This document shows positions 35,209 through 45,329 of a DNA stretch of 64,000 nucleotides, piece by piece; position 1 is the first letter of the stretch; each line of letters begins with the position of its first letter. The translations under genes and the position numbers were made by a program. The notes under the pieces are model-generated. The model had not been told where the DNA came from. It did no database searches and was given only the letters and a program-made list of their open reading frames with translations. Source of the DNA: Marinomonas hwangdonensis (GTDB lineage: Bacteria > Pseudomonadota > Gammaproteobacteria > Pseudomonadales > Marinomonadaceae); the NCBI RefSeq assembly GCF_003721245.1, contig NZ_RIZG01000007.1, positions 1 through 64,000 on the forward strand, in the 5' to 3' direction.

Positions 35209-36944
35209 GGGTTTTGCCCATCCTTCTGTGTATATCGATTGTCACTGCGTTTTTCTTGGTGTAAATGCCACAATTTACGCTGTAATAATAAGCCTGGATC
35301 GTCTTGAATTTGTCTTAGCCACTGATTCAACGCCTGTGCTTCTTCGTTGTTGAGCTGGGTGTTTTCAAGCTCGGCTGACGGTTGTTCATTTGCGTCTGGT
35401 GACTCGCCATTATCCTCAGGTGTTTTGGTGTTGTCTTGTTTTTCGTTCTTTTTATTGTCATTTTTTGCGTCAGTGTGTTCTTTGGCGTCATTTTGATCTG
35501 TGTTGTCGGATGAATTTTCTTGATTATCCGTTTGGTCTTGTGAATTTTGTTCTGACTTTTCTGCGTTATTTTCCTGTTGAGAGGCGTCGTTTTGTTTTTC
35601 TTGGTACTGTCTTAAGTAATCAAGGTTCTCTTGAGCGACGCTCAAGGAGGGATCTTGTTCTAAGGCTTTTTCATAGGCGCTTATTGCTTCTTGAACATTC
35701 CTCAACAGCGCAAGCGCATTGCCTAAGTTGTAATTATCGGCGGCGCTTCGCTCAATGCTCTGTAAGGCTTCCGCTGTGGTTGGGTAGTTTTCCAGAGCAT
35801 AAGAAGACGCGGCTTTCCAGTTTGGTTGCTGGAAATATCGGTCGGCGGTTTGCCAATCTCCTTGATCAACGGCCTGTTGGCCTTTTTGGTCTTTTGTTTT
35901 GAACCAGTCGAGTGGCGATGCCTGCACTTTTTCTGAGGGCAGGGTGAATAAGGTAAGCATCATCATCAACAGCATGCCTTTTCTAAATTGAAAGGCCAGC
36001 CAAATAACAAAGGGCAGAGCAAACCAGTGGCCTTGCTCGATCCACTGAATGCTTTTGTTTTGTGCTTGTTGAATGCTCTGATTATCAAGCGATACATCCG
36101 TAATACGTGAGACATCATCAGGGCTTAAACGTCCCTGATAAAATCGGCCCCCAAGCGACTCTGTGAGGTTTGTCAGCTCTTGTAAGGGAGTAACGGGCAG
36201 TATATTACGGCCATTTTGTCGTAGAATTTGCCCATCAGGCAGGGTGATAATGGCGGGTGTTTCTGTGCCTACCGCGATAAGATCGAGTTGCGTGTTGCGA
36301 TTTTTGAGTAAGGCCGGAATTTGGACTTTATCTTGCTCGCTGAGGTCGTCGGTGAAGACAATAAGATGCAGCGGAGAAGTATCGTCGTTACTGAGCGACA
36401 GCGCCGTTTCAATACCACTGCTCAAATCGCTGCCATACACGGGCATTATGATGGGCTCAAGAGCCAGCAGGAAGTGGGTGATTGTGTCTCTGTCTTGGCT
36501 AAAGGGGCTAATCACAAAACCTTCACCGGCAAAGGCAACCAAGGCAATGTCGCCTTCTTTGCTCTGGGTTAAAATGTCTCGCACGCTCTGTTTGAGTTGA
36601 GTTTGTCGATTAGGTTTGATGTCAGTGGCATACATAGACAAAGACTGGTCAACCACCATGACGGTTTTGCGGGTGTTCTCAAACTGAGTGCTTGGGGCTT
36701 TCGTCCAGCTAATACCAGCCAAGCCAAGACACAGCGATATCGCGACCGCTAACCCAAGCCATTTATTAAGGTGGCGGGTGGCGTCTTTATAGACAAGATG
36801 TTGTCGCAAATTTGGATCAATCAGCTTGTTTATGCGGTTGTTTACTAAAGGGTTCTTGTTCACGAACAGAGTCAATAACACAATGGCCGCAATCAATACC
36901 AACCAATAAGGGCGCGTAAAATGAATCAGGTCAAACAGCGTCAT
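35202..36944 (-). CDS. VWA and TPR domain protein (BatB-BatC fusion)
   Basis: This 580-residue protein has two N-terminal membrane helices (about 12-28 and 60-80), a von Willebrand A domain (about 90-270; VVDQSLSMYATD carries the MIDAS DxSxS motif), a further helix near 305-335, then TPR repeats (about 375-450, NLGNALALLRNVQEAISAYEKALEQDPS). A tail of about 110 residues is made almost only of Asn, Gln, Asp, Glu, Ser and Lys. BatB and BatC are separate genes in Bacteroides; fusion is common in gammaproteobacteria. It overlaps both neighbours. Confidence 0.87.
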   Translation of the reverse strand: MTLFDLIHFTRPYWLVLIAAIVLLTLFVNKNPLVNNRINKLIDPNLRQHLVYKDATRHLNKWLGLAVAISLCLGLAGISWTKAPSTQFENTRKTVMVVDQSLSMYATDIKPNRQTQLKQSVRDILTQSKEGDIALVAFAGEGFVISPFSQDRDTITHFLLALEPIIMPVYGSDLSSGIETALSLSNDDTSPLHLIVFTDDLSEQDKVQIPALLKNRNTQLDLIAVGTETPAIITLPDGQILRQNGRNILPVTPLQELTNLTESLGGRFYQGRLSPDDVSRITDVSLDNQSIQQAQNKSIQWIEQGHWFALPFVIWLAFQFRKGMLLMMMLTLFTLPSEKVQASPLDWFKTKDQKGQQAVDQGDWQTADRYFQQPNWKAASSYALENYPTTAEALQSIERSAADNYNLGNALALLRNVQEAISAYEKALEQDPSLSVAQENLDYLRQYQEKQNDASQQENNAEKSEQNSQDQTDNQENSSDNTDQNDAKEHTDAKNDNKKNEKQDNTKTPEDNGESPDANEQPSAELENTQLNNEEAQALNQWLRQIQDDPGLLLQRKLWHLHQEKRSDNRYTQKDGQNPW

Positions 36945-37963
36945 GATTGGCCCCTTTTCGTTAGGTCGGTGAGGCCTTTTCGGTTAAAAGAAAGGGCATT
37001 GCTAGCGAGCAGAGCCAGAGCTAAAAAGGCCAATGAGCCAAGCCCCAACCAATGGAATAAGCTGGTTAACGGTCTTTGCCAAATGTCTTCGGAAGGCGTG
37101 GGTTCTAAGGCATCTAGGGTTTGGTAAATAGCTCGTAACTCGTCCGTACTCTTTGCTCGAAAGTATTCTCCACCGGTTTGCGCCGCGATGTTTCTTAGTA
37201 AGGTTTCGTCTAGATCGCTGGATGGGTTAACGGCTTTTGGACCAAAGAAGCCTTGCACTATCATGCTGTCTGCGCCGATACCAATCGTATGTACCCGAAC
37301 GTTTTGAGTCGCAGCAAACGCGGCGGCTTGCAGAGGTTGTACACGACCCGCGGTGTTGGCGCCATCCGTCATCAAAATCAATACCTTTTGGTCGGAGGGG
37401 CGATCTTCAAGGCGCTTGATGCCCAAACCAATTGCATCGCCAATGGCGGTCTGCTCCCCCGCAAAACCAATTTGTGTTTCTTGAACCAACTGGTTAATGG
37501 TTTTGGTGTCAAAGCTTAACGGTGCCTGCAAATAAGCTTTGGTACCAAACACAATAATACCAATACGATCACCGCGGCGTTCTTGAATAAAATCTGACAG
37601 CACCGATTTAGCGGCGTCCAGTCGATTGGCTGTTTGGTCGTTAAGTGTCATGTCGGTTACCTGCATGCTGCCAGACAAATCTAGAGCGATCAGTAGGTCG
37701 CGGCCAGACGGTGTCACTTTAGTGGGCTCTCCAAACCAAACGGGTCTGCTGATTGCCAGTATCAATAACACCCAAGCCATGAATAAGCACACATAAGACC
37801 AAGATAGGCGCCCCGACATCACCTTGTTGTCTTGATATTGAGCAAGCTGGGCACTATTGCCCCACCAAATACCTTCCCCTTTGGGTTTTGCGCTGGGTAA
37901 AAAGTACATGATGATGGGTGCAGGCAACAGAAGCAGAAACCAAGGCCAAGCGAGTTCAAGCAT
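36941..37963 (-). CDS. batA: VWA domain protein (BatA)
   Basis: This 340-residue membrane-anchored protein has N-terminal helices (about 5-25 and 58-75), a von Willebrand A domain with the MIDAS motif DLSGSMQ at about residues 94-100, and a C-terminal membrane helix near 305-325. It likely forms a complex with the BatB/C protein, with which it overlaps by four bases. The MoxR ATPase upstream probably acts on the VWA subunits. Confidence 0.88.
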   Translation of the reverse strand: MLELAWPWFLLLLPAPIIMYFLPSAKPKGEGIWWGNSAQLAQYQDNKVMSGRLSWSYVCLFMAWVLLILAISRPVWFGEPTKVTPSGRDLLIALDLSGSMQVTDMTLNDQTANRLDAAKSVLSDFIQERRGDRIGIIVFGTKAYLQAPLSFDTKTINQLVQETQIGFAGEQTAIGDAIGLGIKRLEDRPSDQKVLILMTDGANTAGRVQPLQAAAFAATQNVRVHTIGIGADSMIVQGFFGPKAVNPSSDLDETLLRNIAAQTGGEYFRAKSTDELRAIYQTLDALEPTPSEDIWQRPLTSLFHWLGLGSLAFLALALLASNALSFNRKGLTDLTKRGQS

Positions 37964-38444
37964 GGTGTTTCCTTATCCAATATCGGGTGGTTTTTAACAT
38001 AGAGTCCCGTTGTTCGGGTGTCAGCGTTAGCTGCTGGCGGTAGATGCCATGAATAAAATCGTCGCCGAGTAGCGAAAATCGTTTTTTGGCCGGCATTTCT
38101 TGGTCCAGCGTTTCAAACAGTGTCTGGCTAGGTAGGGCGGCGACTTGCTGTTTTTCCTCGCTGATTAGGCAACGACGAACCATTTCATGGCAAAGTAAAA
38201 TGCAGGCTTTGTCGCTGACGTCGTCGGTTTTCGTGAGGCTGGAGATAGACAACCCCGCCAAGGCTTCACGACGATAAGCGCGGGCTTTATGGCGGCGATT
38301 CACATACACCACAAGACCGATCAGGCACAAAATAAGAGCGGCAACGACCAACCAAGTCCACCATACCGGCGGCCACATAGGGATGTTTTCTGGTAACAAA
38401 TACCCTTTGTTGGGCAAGTCTATTTGTGTTTGAACGGGGTCCAT
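37956..38444 (-). CDS. DUF4381 domain protein
   Basis: This 162-residue protein has a short N-terminal stretch, one membrane helix (about 28-50, WWTWLVVAALILCLIGLVVY) and a basic cytoplasmic helical domain. This matches DUF4381 proteins, which are found only in MoxR/Bat-type operons. It overlaps its neighbours on both sides. The molecular function is unknown. Confidence 0.85.
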   Translation of the reverse strand: MDPVQTQIDLPNKGYLLPENIPMWPPVWWTWLVVAALILCLIGLVVYVNRRHKARAYRREALAGLSISSLTKTDDVSDKACILLCHEMVRRCLISEEKQQVAALPSQTLFETLDQEMPAKKRFSLLGDDFIHGIYRQQLTLTPEQRDSMLKTTRYWIRKHHA

Positions 38445-39370
38445 TAGTGCAATGCTCCTTGTGATAACAAGTAGCGAGCAATCTTCTCTGGCGATTCGGT
38501 TAAATCAAACAACTGATGGCGAATCCCCATACTGGCGAGTTTTTCTCGAAGCCGAGCGTTATCTGACAAAAACGCCGCTTTGGCCTGCTGCATGCTTTGT
38601 TGGCTAATGGTGATCTGTTGAATCCCCCGATGGCTGGCCATGGGGTATTGTCCTGGTGGTAAGTTATACGCGTTACTGTCGAAGATTTGCACCCAGTGAA
38701 CTCGGTTGTGTTGGGCAAGTTGCATTAGGGCAGCGTCTTCTGAAGCGCTCCAGTGCTGTTTGTCCGTGAGTATGATGACATCCTTGTTGTGCGATTTACC
38801 GATCAGAGACGTGTTGGCGAGTTGCCCATTAGACCAAATGCTGTTTGGATTGCTGCCATCGGCACGGTGTTTCAGCTGTGAGGCCTCTTTCAGCTGGTTA
38901 AGTAGGGTGGGCAAGGTGCCTGATTTGTTACTCGCGTGTTCCTCGCGACCATAGGTCATACGATAGGATAAGGTGTCGCCTTTTTGCTTTGAGCGCCAAG
39001 CAATGATGCCCGCCAACTGAATAAAACGCGTAGAAATAAACGTATGACGAGTGCCAAAATACGCCGCGCTGGACAAATCCAATAAAAGCAAACGCTGATG
39101 ATCGTTTTCTTGCGCATACAGCCTGGTATGAGCTTGGCCGGTTCGAGCGGTCACGCGCCAGTCGATGTGCCTTAAATCATCACTGGCCTGATAGGCGCGC
39201 AGCTCAAGCATTTCCATGCCGTGGCCTTTTTGTCGTGAGCGACGTTCGCCAGTCTGGAGAGCAAAGCGAATGGCCTTAGGCGCACGGCCCAAATGCTTGG
39301 CGTAGTTCGCCAACAAAGCCAGCTGTGCGTCGTCCAGCTCAGGAGAAGGAGGAGATAATAATGGGCTCAT
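38444..39370 (-). CDS. DUF58 domain protein
   Basis: This 308-residue cytoplasmic protein of the DUF58 family shows the signature GHGMEMLELRAYQASDDLRH near residues 50-69, followed by IDWRVTARTGQAHTRLYAQE. The C-terminal half resembles a degenerate VWA fold. DUF58 genes nearly always follow moxR, as here. Their exact biochemical role is not established. Confidence 0.9.
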   Translation of the reverse strand: MSPLLSPPSPELDDAQLALLANYAKHLGRAPKAIRFALQTGERRSRQKGHGMEMLELRAYQASDDLRHIDWRVTARTGQAHTRLYAQENDHQRLLLLDLSSAAYFGTRHTFISTRFIQLAGIIAWRSKQKGDTLSYRMTYGREEHASNKSGTLPTLLNQLKEASQLKHRADGSNPNSIWSNGQLANTSLIGKSHNKDVIILTDKQHWSASEDAALMQLAQHNRVHWVQIFDSNAYNLPPGQYPMASHRGIQQITISQQSMQQAKAAFLSDNARLREKLASMGIRHQLFDLTESPEKIARYLLSQGALH

Positions 39371-39403
39371 GGTGCTCTTTGCCTTATCTTATCAATGCTC
39401 AAG

Positions 39404-40372
39404 TTAAAGCGCCGGAACATGGCTAATTAATCGTTTTAATAAATCGTCGACGGATAACCCCGCTGCTTGCGCTTCAAACGTGGTAATGATGCGATGACGC
39501 AATACGGGCAGGGCAATTTGACGAACATCATCGGGTGTCACAAAGTCTCGGCCATTCAGTAATGCATTCGCACGTGCGCAACGGTCTAAGGCCAGCGTGC
39601 CTCGTGGGCTGGCACCAAACTCAATCAGATTCGTGCCTTTACCGGCTTCCCCCAAATAGAGCTCAGGTTGTCGAGTCGCCATCACAAGTTGCACGATATA
39701 CTGCTCAACGTTCTCTGACATATATAAAGATAAGGCTTGATGCTGCAGCTGAAGAATGTCGTCAGGTTTGCAAATGGGCTGAGACTGGCCCGCTGAGGTT
39801 TTGTGTAAATCTTGCTGTCGAACTAAACGCAATACCTCCAACTCGCTGGCAGCACTGGGGTAACCCAACTGTATCTTCATCATAAAACGATCAAGCTGGG
39901 CTTCTGGTAGTGGATATGTGCCTTCTTGTTCGATGGGATTTTGTGTCGCAATAACGAAAAACAACGGGGGCAGAGTGTAGCTATGATTGCCAACGGTGAC
40001 TTGCCCTTCGCCCATGGCCTCAAGTAAAGCAGACTGTACCTTGGCGGGGGCGCGGTTAATCTCATCCGCCAGCACTATGTCATTCATGATGGGGCCAGGA
40101 ATAAAGCTGAACTTCCCTGTTTCTTGTTGATAAATATCAGACCCTGTTACGTCACCGGGCAATAAATCAGGGGTAAATTGAATGCGTTGAAAGCGGCTGT
40201 CTATGGCGCCTGCCAATGCTTTGGCCGCCGTGGTTTTCGCAATACCTGGCGGTCCCTCTAACAGAACATGGCCATTAGCGATAAGAGCGACAAGCAATTC
40301 ATGGGTTAAGTCAGGTTGGCCAACAACGGCGCGATTTAGGTGGTCTTTTAATTGCTCAATTACAGTTACCAT
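39404..40372 (-). CDS. MoxR family AAA+ ATPase
   Basis: This 322-residue ATPase has Walker A GPPGIAKTTAAK near residues 40-51, Walker B DIVLADEINRAP near 100-111, sensor 1 ATQNPIEQEGTYPLPEAQLDRF near 143-164, and the C-terminal lid. MoxR proteins act as chaperones that insert cofactors or assemble complexes together with VWA proteins. This is the first gene of the six-gene minus-strand operon and likely its engine. The start is supported by AAGGTTCG just upstream. Confidence 0.92.
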   Translation of the reverse strand: MVTVIEQLKDHLNRAVVGQPDLTHELLVALIANGHVLLEGPPGIAKTTAAKALAGAIDSRFQRIQFTPDLLPGDVTGSDIYQQETGKFSFIPGPIMNDIVLADEINRAPAKVQSALLEAMGEGQVTVGNHSYTLPPLFFVIATQNPIEQEGTYPLPEAQLDRFMMKIQLGYPSAASELEVLRLVRQQDLHKTSAGQSQPICKPDDILQLQHQALSLYMSENVEQYIVQLVMATRQPELYLGEAGKGTNLIEFGASPRGTLALDRCARANALLNGRDFVTPDDVRQIALPVLRHRIITTFEAQAAGLSVDDLLKRLISHVPAL

Positions 40373-40501
40373 CGAACCTTGGATCCTTATACTTCTGTCA
40401 AAAAAAGTGTCAACGCAATATAATAGTCCTCATCTTATCGGATTCAAAACTTTACGCACAGGGCGATATCTGTAAGGGTAATGTAAGTACAGGACGAAAA
40501 A

Positions 40502-40723
40502 ATGGCAAAAGTGGTATTAAATGTGGCGCTGTCGGCATTTAAATATGAAGCTATGTATACGGGTTTGGTGAAAAACTTGGTGGCGAGCAGCTTAGATGGG
40601 CGTAAAATTCAGCTGCCTTTGTCGGCATTTCAACGTTTTGTCACGCACCAAGGCATTCATGGCCTGTTTGAAGTAGAATTTGATGACAAGAATAAATTAA
40701 TTGCGGTCACTCGGCTTCAATAA
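40502..40723 (+). CDS. DUF2835 family protein
   Basis: This 73-residue protein matches the DUF2835 family of short gammaproteobacterial proteins (SLDGRKIQLPLSAFQRFVTH and GIHGLFEVEFDD). AGGACG precedes the ATG. It is a single gene, divergent from the MoxR operon and ahead of pyrD. Function unknown. Confidence 0.87.
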   Translation: MAKVVLNVALSAFKYEAMYTGLVKNLVASSLDGRKIQLPLSAFQRFVTHQGIHGLFEVEFDDKNKLIAVTRLQ

Positions 40724-40834
40724 AACAGTCTCTGCATCAAGCTCTTCATCAAGGAAATAGACAGCACAAGCACAGTAAAAAAACACAGTCAGATTACGCA
40801 TCAAATTGATTTTAATAGCCTAGGAGCCTTGATT

Positions 40835-41875
40835 ATGTACCAACTTGCTCGCTCGTTACTTTTTAAACTGGACTCTGAAGTGTCCCATGATTTGTCATTG
40901 GATCTTCTTGCGGCAAGCAGTCGATTGGGGTTAACCAAGTTTCTAGGTGGCCTGCCTTCTACGAATCCTGTTGAGGTAATGGGGCTGCGTTTCCCTAACG
41001 CCGTTGGTTTGGCGGCGGGTTTGGATAAAAATGCGGATGCGTTTGAAACTCTAGGTGCGCTAGGCTTTGGGTTTGTTGAAGTGGGCACAGTGACCCCCAA
41101 GGGCCAAGGGGGAAACCCGAAGCCACGTTTGTTTCGTTTACCAGAACACGAAGCCATCATTAACCGCATGGGATTCAATAATAAAGGCGTAGACCATTTG
41201 GTATCACGCATTAAATCCCGCCGTTATCCTGGTGTACTGGGCGTCAATATTGGCAAAAATTTGACCACGTCTGTTGAAGACGCCGCCGCCGATTATTTGG
41301 CGTGTTTAGAAGCTGTGATTCCTTATGCGGATTATATTACCGCCAACATCAGCTCACCCAATACCCCAGGGTTACGCAGTTTGCAGTTTGGTGAAAGTTT
41401 AGGGCAACTCATTGCGCCTTTAATCGTTGCCCGTGATCGCTACGAAGCCGAGCAGGGTAAGCGCGTTCCACTGGCGGTAAAAATTGCGCCCGACATGACC
41501 GATGACGAAATTAAAATGGTAGCGGACACCCTAGCAGAACAAGGTGTAGATGGTATTATTGCGACTAATACCACTTTGTCCCGTGATGCCGTTGCGGGTC
41601 ATAGATTTGAGACAGAAGCTGGCGGGCTGAGCGGTGCGCCCGTTCGCGATGCGTCGACCCACGTCGTAAAAGTCTTGGCAGAGCACATGAAAGACAGCTT
41701 ACCCATCATAGGTGTGGGCGGTATTTCCAGCGGTGCCGATGCGGTAGAAAAACTGCAAGCAGGCGCGCGTTTAGTACAGATTTACTCAGGTTTTATTTAT
41801 CATGGTCCTGAATTGATAAAAGAAGCCATTGCCAGTACAGACGCCTATTACCGTCAACAGGATTTAGGCATCTAA
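40835..41875 (+). CDS. pyrD: Dihydroorotate dehydrogenase (quinone)
   Basis: PyrD oxidises dihydroorotate to orotate in pyrimidine synthesis and passes electrons to quinone at the inner membrane. The protein (346 residues) is class 2: it has the N-terminal amphipathic helix that makes the quinone tunnel (residues 1-35), the FMN site ([19 protein letters not shown]), [17 protein letters not shown] with the catalytic Ser near residue 175, and [11 protein letters not shown]. The ATG at 40835 follows TAGGAGCC at good spacing; a TTG six bases earlier would hide that site. Confidence 0.96.
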   Translation: MYQLARSLLFKLDSEVSHDLSLDLLAASSRLGLTKFLGGLPSTNPVEVMGLRFPNAVGLAAGLDKNADAFETLGALGFGFVEVGTVTPKGQGGNPKPRLFRLPEHEAIINRMGFNNKGVDHLVSRIKSRRYPGVLGVNIGKNLTTSVEDAAADYLACLEAVIPYADYITANISSPNTPGLRSLQFGESLGQLIAPLIVARDRYEAEQGKRVPLAVKIAPDMTDDEIKMVADTLAEQGVDGIIATNTTLSRDAVAGHRFETEAGGLSGAPVRDASTHVVKVLAEHMKDSLPIIGVGGISSGADAVEKLQAGARLVQIYSGFIYHGPELIKEAIASTDAYYRQQDLGI

Positions 41876-41922
41876 TAAGATCGAATTGAAAACAGTGTGT
41901 CTAGATTTAGGCAGGCTGCGCG

Positions 41923-41955
41923 GTAGGCGGGACGCATTCCCGCCTACTTTTTTTT
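41923..41955 (+). terminator. Intrinsic terminator after pyrD
   Basis: GTAGGCGGG (41923-41931) pairs perfectly with CCCGCCTAC (41939-41947) across a 7-base loop and is followed by eight T residues. Confidence 0.93.
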
Positions 41956-41999
41956 ATATCTCGGAACATTCATTGAATTTTTAAAAAAGTATTTTACAA

Positions 42000-44168
42000 A
42001 TGAGCACGATATTACAGACACCGGATTCAGCCAGTCAGGTTTACGCATTAGAAATAACCTGTCCGCTTGGATTGGAAAATGTCTTAGAGAAAGAACTGCA
42101 CGGCGAAGGCTTAACGCAAACTCGATTGGGCGAAGCGCAAGTAAAACTGACCACAAACTTAGAAGGCATGTATAAAGCCTGTCTTTGGTCCCGTGTGGCG
42201 ACACGCGTGATGTTGCCGATTGCCAATTTCAAGATCGAATCGGCGGACGACCTGTATGATGGCGTAAAAGCCATCCAATGGTCTGACCATATGAACGCCA
42301 CCAATACCATTGCCATAGATTGCCACGGCACCAATCACCACATTCGCAATACTCAGTTTGGTGCCGTGCGTGCCAAAGACGCGATTGCCGATTATTTTGT
42401 GGCCTTGTCTGGTGAACGTCCTAACGTGGAAAAAGAGCAGCCAGAAGTGCGCATTGCTTTGCGTATCAAGCGTGAAGTGGTGACGGTCAGCATCGACTTG
42501 TCAGGCGAAAGTATGCATCGCCGTGGCTACCGTCAACAAGGCGGTATGGCTCCCCTAAAAGAAAACCTCGCAGCGGGACTTTTACTGCGCGCAGGGTGGG
42601 GGACTGACTGCGGGTTGACGCAATTAATCGACCCTATGTGTGGCTCGGGTACCTTTTTAGTGGAAGCTGCCATGATGTCTTTGGACATCGCACCCGGTTT
42701 ACGTCGTTCCTATTGGGGATTCAAAGGCTGGAAACAGCATGATCACCGCATGTGGCAACAGCTGATGGACTTCGCGAAGAACCGCAAAAAAGACCCAGCT
42801 ACATTAGGTATCCGTTTCCAAGGCACAGATCGCGAGCAAAAAGCCATTGCCTCTGCGCGAGAAAACATCAAACGCGCCGGATTAACCGATGTGATTGACG
42901 TTAGCATGTCATCCTTTCAGGAACACGAGTTTGACATCAAGCCAGATGTGCCCGGTTTAGTCATCACCAACCCACCTTACGGTGAGCGTCTTGGGGATGA
43001 AATGGTCTTGATCGCCTTGTATCGCCAGTTAGGCGAATGGGTAGTGACCCATGTGCGTGGCTGGCAGTTTATGATGCTCACCAGCAACGATCATTTGGCG
43101 CGTCAAATTCCCGCTCGACCCGAAAAAAGCACCCGAGTGATTAACGGCGGCATCGAGTGTCGTGCGTATCAGTTTCCTTTATTGGCTGGCAGTATAAAAG
43201 AAGACGTGGTCGCGCAATCCGTGATGACACCAGGCGCACAAATGTTCGCCAACCGTCTGCAAAAAAATGCCAAGAAAATGAAGAAATGGGTCGATAAAAA
43301 CAAGATCCAGTGTTATCGCGTGTACGACGCAGACATGCCAGAGTATTCTGTTGCCATCGACATCTACCAAGATTGGGCGCACGTTCAAGAATATCAGGCA
43401 CCAAAAAGTGTCGACCCTGAAAAAGCCAAACAACGCTTGTTTGAAGTGATGTCGGCCATCCCGACGGCATTGAACATTGCCGAGTCTAAGGTGATTTTGA
43501 AGCAGCGTTTGCGCCAATCAGGCAAAGAGCAATATGAAAAACTCGATCAATCCAAGCACGAAATGATCGTAGAAGAATACGGCTGTGACTTCATCATCAA
43601 CTTGAAAGACTATTTAGACACAGGCTTGTTTTTGGACCACCGCCCCGTGCGTAAACTGATCCAAGACAAAGCCAATGGAAAGCGTTTCTTGAATCTTTTT
43701 TGTTACACCGCCACTGCTACCGTACACGCTGGTCAAGGTGGCGCGCGCAATTCACTAAGTGTCGACATGTCAAACACCTACACCGAATGGGCGCGTCGTA
43801 ATATCGAACTGAATGAGTTTTCTAGCCTTCACCATCAAGTAGAGCGCGCCGACTGTATCGAGTGGCTAAAACAAAGCCGCGACACTTTTGACTTGATCTT
43901 TATGGATCCGCCAACGTTTTCAAACTCGAAGAAAATGGCCGATGTGCTGGATATTCAGCGCGACCATGGTGATCTAGTGCGTTTGGCCATGGCAAGACTG
44001 GCCAAAGGTGGGGAGTTAATCTTCTCCAACAACTACCGTCGCTTTGTGCTGGATGAAACCCTAGAGCAAGAGTTTGACGTGCAAAACATTACTCGCGAAA
44101 CCCTAGACCCGGACTTTGATCGCAATGGTAAAATTCACCAGTGCTACATAGTCAAACACAAGCAATAA
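42000..44168 (+). CDS. rlmKL: Bifunctional 23S rRNA methyltransferase RlmKL
   Basis: This 722-residue protein fuses two methyltransferases that modify 23S rRNA at G2445 (N2, RlmL part) and G2069 (N7, RlmK part). A THUMP domain covers about residues 45-155, the RlmL Rossmann domain about 160-390 with the catalytic NPPYGERLG near 323, and the RlmK domain about 440-720 with LFCYTATATVHAGQGGA near 565 and DPPTF near 637. The fused form is typical of gammaproteobacteria. The ATG has no strong ribosome-binding site, but the N-terminal sequence fits the family. Confidence 0.95.
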   Translation: MSTILQTPDSASQVYALEITCPLGLENVLEKELHGEGLTQTRLGEAQVKLTTNLEGMYKACLWSRVATRVMLPIANFKIESADDLYDGVKAIQWSDHMNATNTIAIDCHGTNHHIRNTQFGAVRAKDAIADYFVALSGERPNVEKEQPEVRIALRIKREVVTVSIDLSGESMHRRGYRQQGGMAPLKENLAAGLLLRAGWGTDCGLTQLIDPMCGSGTFLVEAAMMSLDIAPGLRRSYWGFKGWKQHDHRMWQQLMDFAKNRKKDPATLGIRFQGTDREQKAIASARENIKRAGLTDVIDVSMSSFQEHEFDIKPDVPGLVITNPPYGERLGDEMVLIALYRQLGEWVVTHVRGWQFMMLTSNDHLARQIPARPEKSTRVINGGIECRAYQFPLLAGSIKEDVVAQSVMTPGAQMFANRLQKNAKKMKKWVDKNKIQCYRVYDADMPEYSVAIDIYQDWAHVQEYQAPKSVDPEKAKQRLFEVMSAIPTALNIAESKVILKQRLRQSGKEQYEKLDQSKHEMIVEEYGCDFIINLKDYLDTGLFLDHRPVRKLIQDKANGKRFLNLFCYTATATVHAGQGGARNSLSVDMSNTYTEWARRNIELNEFSSLHHQVERADCIEWLKQSRDTFDLIFMDPPTFSNSKKMADVLDIQRDHGDLVRLAMARLAKGGELIFSNNYRRFVLDETLEQEFDVQNITRETLDPDFDRNGKIHQCYIVKHKQ

Positions 44169-44215
44169 AAGGGTGAGTCAGCAGACGAATCCAGTATCAT
44201 TGTCTAACGATGTAA

Positions 44216-44246
44216 AAGACTAACACAGTGTTTAGTCTTCTTTTTT
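44216..44246 (+). terminator. Intrinsic terminator after rlmKL
   Basis: AGACTAACAC and GTGTTTAGTCT form a stem with one bulge and a one-base loop, followed by a TTCTTTTTT tract. Confidence 0.8.
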
Positions 44247-44266
44247 AAAGGTTATTGGTTTTTAGT

Positions 44267-45124
44267 ATGAAAAAAACATTTCGACTTGTGATTAGTTGTC
44301 CCGACAGAGTGGGGATTGTGGCGGCCGTGAGCCAGTTTTTGAACGAGCGTCAAGGCTCTATTTTAGAAGCCAGCCATCACACAGATTTAGAACAAAAATG
44401 GTTCTTTATGCGTCACGACATTGATGCAGACAGTCTAAACATTGACGTGGCGACCTTTCGCAAAGAATTCGCCCCCATCGCAGAAGAATTCAACATGCAA
44501 TGGTATGTCAAAGACAGCGAAGATCGTCCTAAAGTGGTGTTATTGGCCACCAAAGAATCTCACTGCTTAAACGACATCATGCACCGCTGGCACACAGGTG
44601 AGCTAAATTGCGAAATCGTCGGCGTTATTGCCAACCACGAAGACCTTCGCTCCATGGTGGAATGGTACAAGATTCCTTACTTCTGCATTCCCGTGCCAAA
44701 AGAAAACAAAATGCCTGCGTTCCAAGAAATTGAAGCCTGCATTGATGCATCTGGCGCCGACACCATAGTCTTGGCTCGCTACATGCAGATTTTCCCTGAA
44801 TACTTGTGCGAGAAATACCGCCATCGAGTCATCAACATACACCACAGCTTCTTGCCGTCTTTCATTGGTGCGAAACCTTACCACCAAGCCGCGGTTCGTG
44901 GCGTGAAACTGATTGGCGCCACCTGCCACTACGTGACCGCAGACCTAGACGCCGGCCCGATTATCGAACAAGACGTGATTCGTGTTCGCCACAGCCACGC
45001 CGCAGAAGACATGGTGCGCCTAGGCAAAGACATCGAAAAACTCGTATTGTCACGTGGCCTACGCTACCACCTAGAGGACCGCGTATTAGTTCACGGCAAC
45101 AAAACCGTGGTGTTTGCGGAATAA
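44267..45124 (+). CDS. purU: Formyltetrahydrofolate deformylase
   Basis: PurU hydrolyses 10-formyltetrahydrofolate to formate and tetrahydrofolate, supplying formate for PurT and balancing one-carbon pools. The protein (285 residues) has an N-terminal ACT domain (about 3-80, RLVISCPDRVGIVAAVSQFL) and a C-terminal formyl-transferase fold (about 85-280). The catalytic Asn-His-Asp are in VINIHHSFLPSF and DAGPIIEQD. The ATG at 44267 is chosen over an in-frame TTG at 44255 that lies too close to AAGG. Confidence 0.95.
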   Translation: MKKTFRLVISCPDRVGIVAAVSQFLNERQGSILEASHHTDLEQKWFFMRHDIDADSLNIDVATFRKEFAPIAEEFNMQWYVKDSEDRPKVVLLATKESHCLNDIMHRWHTGELNCEIVGVIANHEDLRSMVEWYKIPYFCIPVPKENKMPAFQEIEACIDASGADTIVLARYMQIFPEYLCEKYRHRVINIHHSFLPSFIGAKPYHQAAVRGVKLIGATCHYVTADLDAGPIIEQDVIRVRHSHAAEDMVRLGKDIEKLVLSRGLRYHLEDRVLVHGNKTVVFAE

Positions 45125-45148
45125 TACCCGCACCGCAAAGAGAGCGAT

Positions 45149-45179
45149 AAAGGGAAGACTCATGCCTTCCCTTTTTTTA
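45149..45179 (+). terminator. Intrinsic terminator after purU
   Basis: AAAGGGAAG pairs with CTTCCCTTT across a short loop and runs into a T-rich tract. Confidence 0.88.
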
Positions 45180-45329
45180 TTTTTTGTCATCTTAATGCCG
45201 TAAAATTTTTGTTCTTGGAAAAAGTGTCTATAGTTACTAAGAGAGTTACTTAAGAGCGTTTTTTTATTAAAGAATGCTGCAATCAGAAGACAACGAAAAA
45301 AACAAATAAACAGCTGGGTGAGGTGAATG

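Noticed and set aside
44806-45150. An Arg/Pro-rich 114-codon frame overlapping the end of purU
   Set aside because: Composition is typical of an out-of-frame reading of a real gene, and the purU frame contains the catalytic residues.
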